Assembly (NCBI GenBank): GCA_007922305.1 | Contig: ML677366.1 | Coordinates: 8,521,615 to 8,585,614, forward strand | Direction of reading: 5' to 3' | From: Dermatemys mawii | Taxonomy: Eukaryota; Chordata; Testudines; Dermatemydidae | Length of the DNA stretch: 64,000 nucleotides | Part shown: positions 59,491-64,000 of the stretch, piece by piece | Numbering within the stretch: the first letter of the stretch is position 1 | How the letters are laid out: each line of letters begins with the position of its first letter | Notes under the pieces: generated by a model | Told to the model about the DNA's origin: nothing | Database searches by the model: none | Seen by the model: only the letters and a program-made list of their open reading frames with translations | Position numbers and translations under genes: made by a program

Positions 59491-59767
59491 GGGGCAATTC
59501 TACACAGACAAGGGAACTGATTGGATAAAGCACAGAAAATGTGATTGTTGGGAACATAGAAGGAGAACAAAGGACTCAATCTGCTACCCTCATGCACCCC
59601 ATGTAGTACCTTACTGTGTAGACCCTGCTGGTGCACACTAAAGGTTCCCCGTTCTGTTTCAAACTGCACAATATTAAAGCACACTAACAGGATCTACACA
59701 GACCAACTGATGCACTTTATAAATCACCCGTCTGTAGAGTATATTACCCCACCATGTAGACAAACCC
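59491..59767. mobile_element. Possible MITE with CTACAC terminus (tentative)
   Basis: The left end GGGGCAATTCTACACAG loosely mirrors the right end CATGTAGACAAACCC. Flanks CAT and ACA do not match exactly, although ACAT occurs on both sides. Internal GCACACTAACAGGATCTACAC resembles the GTCTACAC-type MITEs of 12077, 17014 and 36135. Confidence 0.4.
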
Positions 59768-59769
59768 AC

Positions 59770-62700
59770 ATTAAAGAGTTCCACTGAAATCAATAGGTAC
59801 TATTCCTCCAACTCCTTGTACAGTATCTGTATTTGCCAGAAGCCAGCAGACAGAAGATATGCCTCCTAGGGTCTGTGGGAAAATGAAGCCCTAACTTTGA
59901 TACAGGGAGTGGAGTAAACTTTAAGTTAGAATATTAATGTAGACTGGAGTAGGTTAGAATGTTGTAGACTATTCTCAAGACATAGGGTTTAATCAGCAGA
60001 ACTCAAGGACATGAGGAGGAAAGAGAAAATCACCTTCCATTTTCACAGACCTTAGAAGATCTTTTCCGACACTAGCTACCATGATTCAGCAATGTGGTAG
60101 TCTGTAACCATCACATAAATCTGCCCTCAGTTACATCCATGAAACCCCACAGACTTTAATGGGGTTGCATAAGTGTAACTGAGGCAGAACATAGTTGATC
60201 TCTCTCTAAAGATTTGTAAAAGGCAATTCATTCATGTGGCTCAAATGACAAAATAGGTTTAAATGTAGAACATTTAATATTTACAAATACAGTTTTCATG
60301 ATATTATGAAAAGCACATGGAACTTCACTAGATTTGGTCTGAAATCAACTGAGGGGCAGAAAATGCAAATAGTCTGATTAAGTGGTCGGGTGTAAAACCA
60401 CAATAAAAAAAAATCAGGCAAGCAACTGCATGCCTCAATAACCTTTATAATCACCATGACTGCATGTGCAATACATATTCAAACTACCAGCTAAGCATTA
60501 GATCCTGCCATAAATTTTGGTGTTAGAGTTTACTAACTTGCCACATGCTTTGCGGGATAACTCTGATTTCAGGGTTTCTTGTGTTCTGTAGAAATGTGCT
60601 TAAAGTGTTAACAACAGATCTCTTATTTTTACAACAAACAGAGAGGTGGAGGACTTGTTTCCGTTTTGTTAAACACCCTTGATTGTCTCATCAAGCTCAT
60701 TGGGAAAAATCTCTTTCCAAGTTTAACTAATGGAGGTACAGAAACACAGTAACATTTTCCAATTGTTTCTTATCTATCGGAGCCCACTTTCTTAAGTGCT
60801 AACAATTGTCTTTTTTGATGATTAGTCACCACTGGATATCAGATGGTTTTTATATATTTACAAAAAAGGTTGAAAGTTCAACCTTCCCCAGGTTTCCATA
60901 CAGTAATAAAACATCTTTCATGTGATCTTAGATCCCAGAATCCCTTGTGAGTTTGAGGCAGTTGCTGGACTTCTCTTCTGCATATGGCTTAATAAAATGT
61001 AAAGTTCACTGGGTTTATGAGAAAGACAGCTTATTTCCCGGCATATCCCCAAAGATGCTGCAGGATTTCTCCATGGTGTGATACACAGAGTCCAAACATC
61101 CAATTACTTTCCCTGGTATAGAATTTGAAAGGTTCATTTCACACTTCTGTTAATGAATCGATTCGCTTTTAACCTGTCTTTGGCCAAATTCATTTTATGT
61201 GTGGCAGCATGTTAACATGAACGTATTTTCTTGGTTTAAGCATTTAGGGCACAGTCTCCAACTTCAGGGGGACTATCATCCATATTGAGATTACATGAAT
61301 GAAAAACAGTTGAAGAATCTAGTCCTTTGTCGTTTCCTTACACACACACACACAGGTGACGACTCAGGTGATGACTCTCAGGAGTTGGTCTAACATATCT
61401 GAACAAAAGCAACAATACAAATCTCCTACACCATTGTTTAACACAACTGATAGATACCCTCTACATAATAAGGCAAGATGGTTATGAACAGGCATGGTGA
61501 ATCACAAATGCCCCTTTCTCAGATATTTTGTAACTAAGAACACAATTCATCAATGGGACTTCAGTCAGAATTACCTGTGTTCTTTCCCGCACAGGAATAC
61601 ATTTAAAATATATGCTTAAATACTTTGCTGAAACGTGGCCTGAGTTGGTAAAGATGGGTATTTTAGAAAGGTTTGACAATTCTCTTTGGGAAACTTTCTT
61701 CCAGAATTTTAAGAGACCACTTTCCTAAACCATGTTGTGGGACTTTTTACTCCTCTCTGTAAGACATCAATGAACATGTATGCTTGGAAGCTCGACAAGG
61801 CTGGTAAAGGAATATGCCTTTTTCTAAACAACAAACCAGGCATGAGGCAGATAGGTGCAGTACAATCTTCCCCACACTGATCTTCATATAACTTCAGACC
61901 CAAGTGAAGCACTGGGCCCCAGGGTAAGAGACAACTCGCTCATGAAGAGGAGAATGATTAAGCTGCTGAATTATTTGAAGTAGCTTTGTGAAATATCTTC
62001 TGTGTTTTAGGTACAGATACGATCACTACACCTCACTTTATCAAGGTCCTGTAGCAAACAAGAAGGCCCAGTTCACCCACACAAATCTACCCAGAATGGA
62101 GGGTGTTTGCTGATTTATTTTTGTAGTCCTTTTTGAACTCACGTTAAATTGTCTCCATGTTTCACTAATCTCTGTTTTATCATCTCAGTGCAAAAGGTAG
62201 ATTTTTATTCTTGTTACAAAAAAACAAAATTAGGATCTGAACAACTTTTGCTTTGTATTTGTGGGTAAAGATTTGCATGGGGCAAGCTAGGACTTAGCGT
62301 CTCAGCTGCAATATTTGGGGTTTTTTTCATTGTTTTATTTCATAGGTAGTATTGAGGAGGAAAAGAGGTATCTCCAGCTGTTCTGGAGATACTTTATGCA
62401 TTTTATTCCCTGAGGTGCTGAATACCATCAGTTCTCAATGAAGTATGAGTAGCTGAAGGTATTCACCTGCCAACACCAGGGATTGCACAAGGGATCTCCA
62501 TGCTGCGTACTTCCTCTGGACTGAGGAAGCTTCTCTTGTGGATCTGCAGTTTGAATCCCACAGGAGCTAAATTAGGGACCTCTAGTGCTGAAAGCCTCTC
62601 TCTATAGCCTGTGCAAAAGAGCCAGGATCTGTAGCAAGGGGCTAGAATAGACTCACATTCTCAGTTGATCAGGCACAGAGGGGATTCATAACATACCCTG

Positions 62701-63790
62701 ACCAGTAGATTACACCTACACTTAAGAATCTCAGTTAAAGTGAAGCTTCCCTTTGTGTGCATTCATTGATAGGCATGTAGCAATCCCTGGGTCTGTGGGT
62801 CAGTTTGAAAATACCTTTGTGTTCTTTTTTTTTAAAAAAAATAAATCGCTGCAGGAGGCAGCCAAAAGGAAATCCACAGTATTGAGAGTTGCAAAAGAAC
62901 AAGCCTCAAACTTTCTCAATGTATTGATATTCTCCAGACCAATAGGGGCGGAGGGAGAGTTGGAGCCATTACTGTGTTTAATTCTAGAAATTCTCCATTT
63001 CCATTATTGCTGGAAAAAAGTCAGCTAAAAAGCACTTGAAATTGGTGATGTATGTTGTTTACTCTCTTGAAAAAAAAATCCTCTCCAAATAGGGGGAAAG
63101 GTTAGAAATGATTTGTACTGCATTGATCAATTTACCTGAGCTGGTCTTTCAACAGATTGTATTAATGGAACTTCATTTTCTTTTATTCAGTCACTGGCCA
63201 ATTTCTTCTCGTCTCTTAAGAAGATCAATGAACATGTCTCAGTGTCTTTGCACAAAATAAGCCTCTATTTTCCCCTTAAACTTTGAAAGACTTTATTATT
63301 TTCATTTGTAATAGATTTCCACCCCCTCCTCTTGTTTTCAGCCCCCTGCTGTCAATTTTCTGATGCCTGTCTATTCTTTTTCTGATATAGGTTCTGACTA
63401 AACAACTTAGACTTTCCTTTCTGCAGTGTTCTGGATGTGACAGGTAGGAAATAGCATGTTCAGTTGTTAGCCATCCATAAACAGGTGAGAGCAGACCCAG
63501 GTTCCTTGCTTAGTGCTGGTGCTAACAGAAGACACCATCACTGAAATTGGAATACTGGTTGGTGAGATTATGAGACCTTTACTGATTCCAGATAGCAGCT
63601 TATTCAGGTGAGAGAAATCAATGAGACCACTCAGAGTAAGATACTATTCAGCATGACTAAGGTATCAGGCTAGTTTTAACAGGAAACAGTTTCAACATGA
63701 TTGTTTTGACTGAGAAAACCCTTCTATTTTGAATACTTCTCTCAGCCCAAATCAATATGGTGGCTACATGCCTCTGAAAAAGTTTGGATT
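59770..63790. other. AT-rich sequence, nothing recognised
   Basis: The only clear feature is a (CA)n run at about 61340-61354, followed by a 12-bp near-duplicate (AGGTGACGACTC, AGGTGATGACTC). No gene is supported over 4 kb. Confidence 0.4.
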
Positions 63791-63791
63791 T

Positions 63792-63823
63792 AGGCCCTGA
63801 TCCTGCAAAGCTTAGACATGTGC
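63792..63823 (+). repeat. Short fragment of the GGCCCTGATCCTGCAAA family
   Basis: AGGCCCTGATCCTGCAAAGC and TTAGACATGTGCA are the typical left end of the family of 20022-20261. Confidence 0.6.
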
Positions 63824-63824
63824 A

Positions 63825-64000
63825 GTATTGCTGGAAAGTCCTCTTTTGTCTGTGTTGACCCCCCTCAAACTCTAATCCATCAATTACTATTGTAATTGGC
63901 TCTTTCCTTTCAATATTCTTGATGGCACAATTACTAATTACTCATCATTTTTTGTCCCAATGAGCCCAACAAAAAACTGTCATCTAAATAAATGATAGAA
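63825..64000. other. AT-rich sequence, nothing recognised
   Basis: The window ends in unremarkable sequence. Confidence 0.4.

Noticed and set aside
1..64000. CRISPR array, phage, plasmid or bacterial operon
   Set aside because: No regularly spaced direct repeats, no dense coding, no ribosome-binding sites; the repeat content is that of a vertebrate genome.

Overview
This window looks like non-coding nuclear DNA of a sauropsid vertebrate, most likely a turtle (a crocodilian is the main alternative). The pointers are a CR1 LINE with a turtle-style 3' end, several copies of a Penelope-like element whose tail is very common in chelonian genomes as I recall them, MIR-type SINE remnants, and many short non-autonomous DNA transposons. 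Base composition is AT-rich, and GC-rich islands appear only inside transposons. I found no convincing protein-coding exon, tRNA, rRNA or CRISPR array. Nearly all the open frames are chance stops-free stretches or transposon fragments. The window is therefore intergenic or a large intron.

Layout. 0-8 kb: a palindromic hAT-like element (771-1130), a hairpin (1503-1541), a 5'-truncated CR1 with reverse-transcriptase remnants (about 2725-4400), a GC-rich hAT element with an exact 8-bp target duplication (4600-5277), and a second hAT-like element of another family, also with an exact 8-bp duplication (7239-7826). 8-20 kb: palindromic MITE-like repeats, microsatellites near 12.8 kb, a candidate conserved non-coding element (12990-13640), a pogo/Tigger-type element with TA duplication and a nested insertion (16139-16437), a 676-bp MITE (17014-17689) and CR1 scraps. 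20-30 kb: more palindromic repeats and MIRs, a 122-bp hAT MITE (25570-25691), and a Penelope-like fragment folded back on itself inside one 12-bp target duplication (29377-29502). 30-40 kb: a tRNA-like inverted-arm repeat (30693-31124), a Penelope-like 3' part with a broken GIY-YIG endonuclease frame and a hammerhead-like RNA core (about 31640-32480), a G-quadruplex motif, a 287-bp MITE (36135-36421) and another folded-back Penelope copy (39628-39837). 40-64 kb: a second copy of the 122-bp hAT MITE family (41218-41341), MIRs, a hairpin repeat (44289-44382), AT-rich repeats, a hAT fragment (59087-59240) and long stretches with nothing recognisable.

There is no operon or pathway here. The most interesting biology is retroelement and MITE mechanics: the two Penelope-like foldback insertions, the hammerhead-like core in their tails, and several precisely dated-by-TSD MITE families. 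A few unique, balanced-composition stretches (12990-13640, 33900-34260, 39000-39240, 46560-47120) may be distal regulatory elements, but only cross-species alignment could show that.
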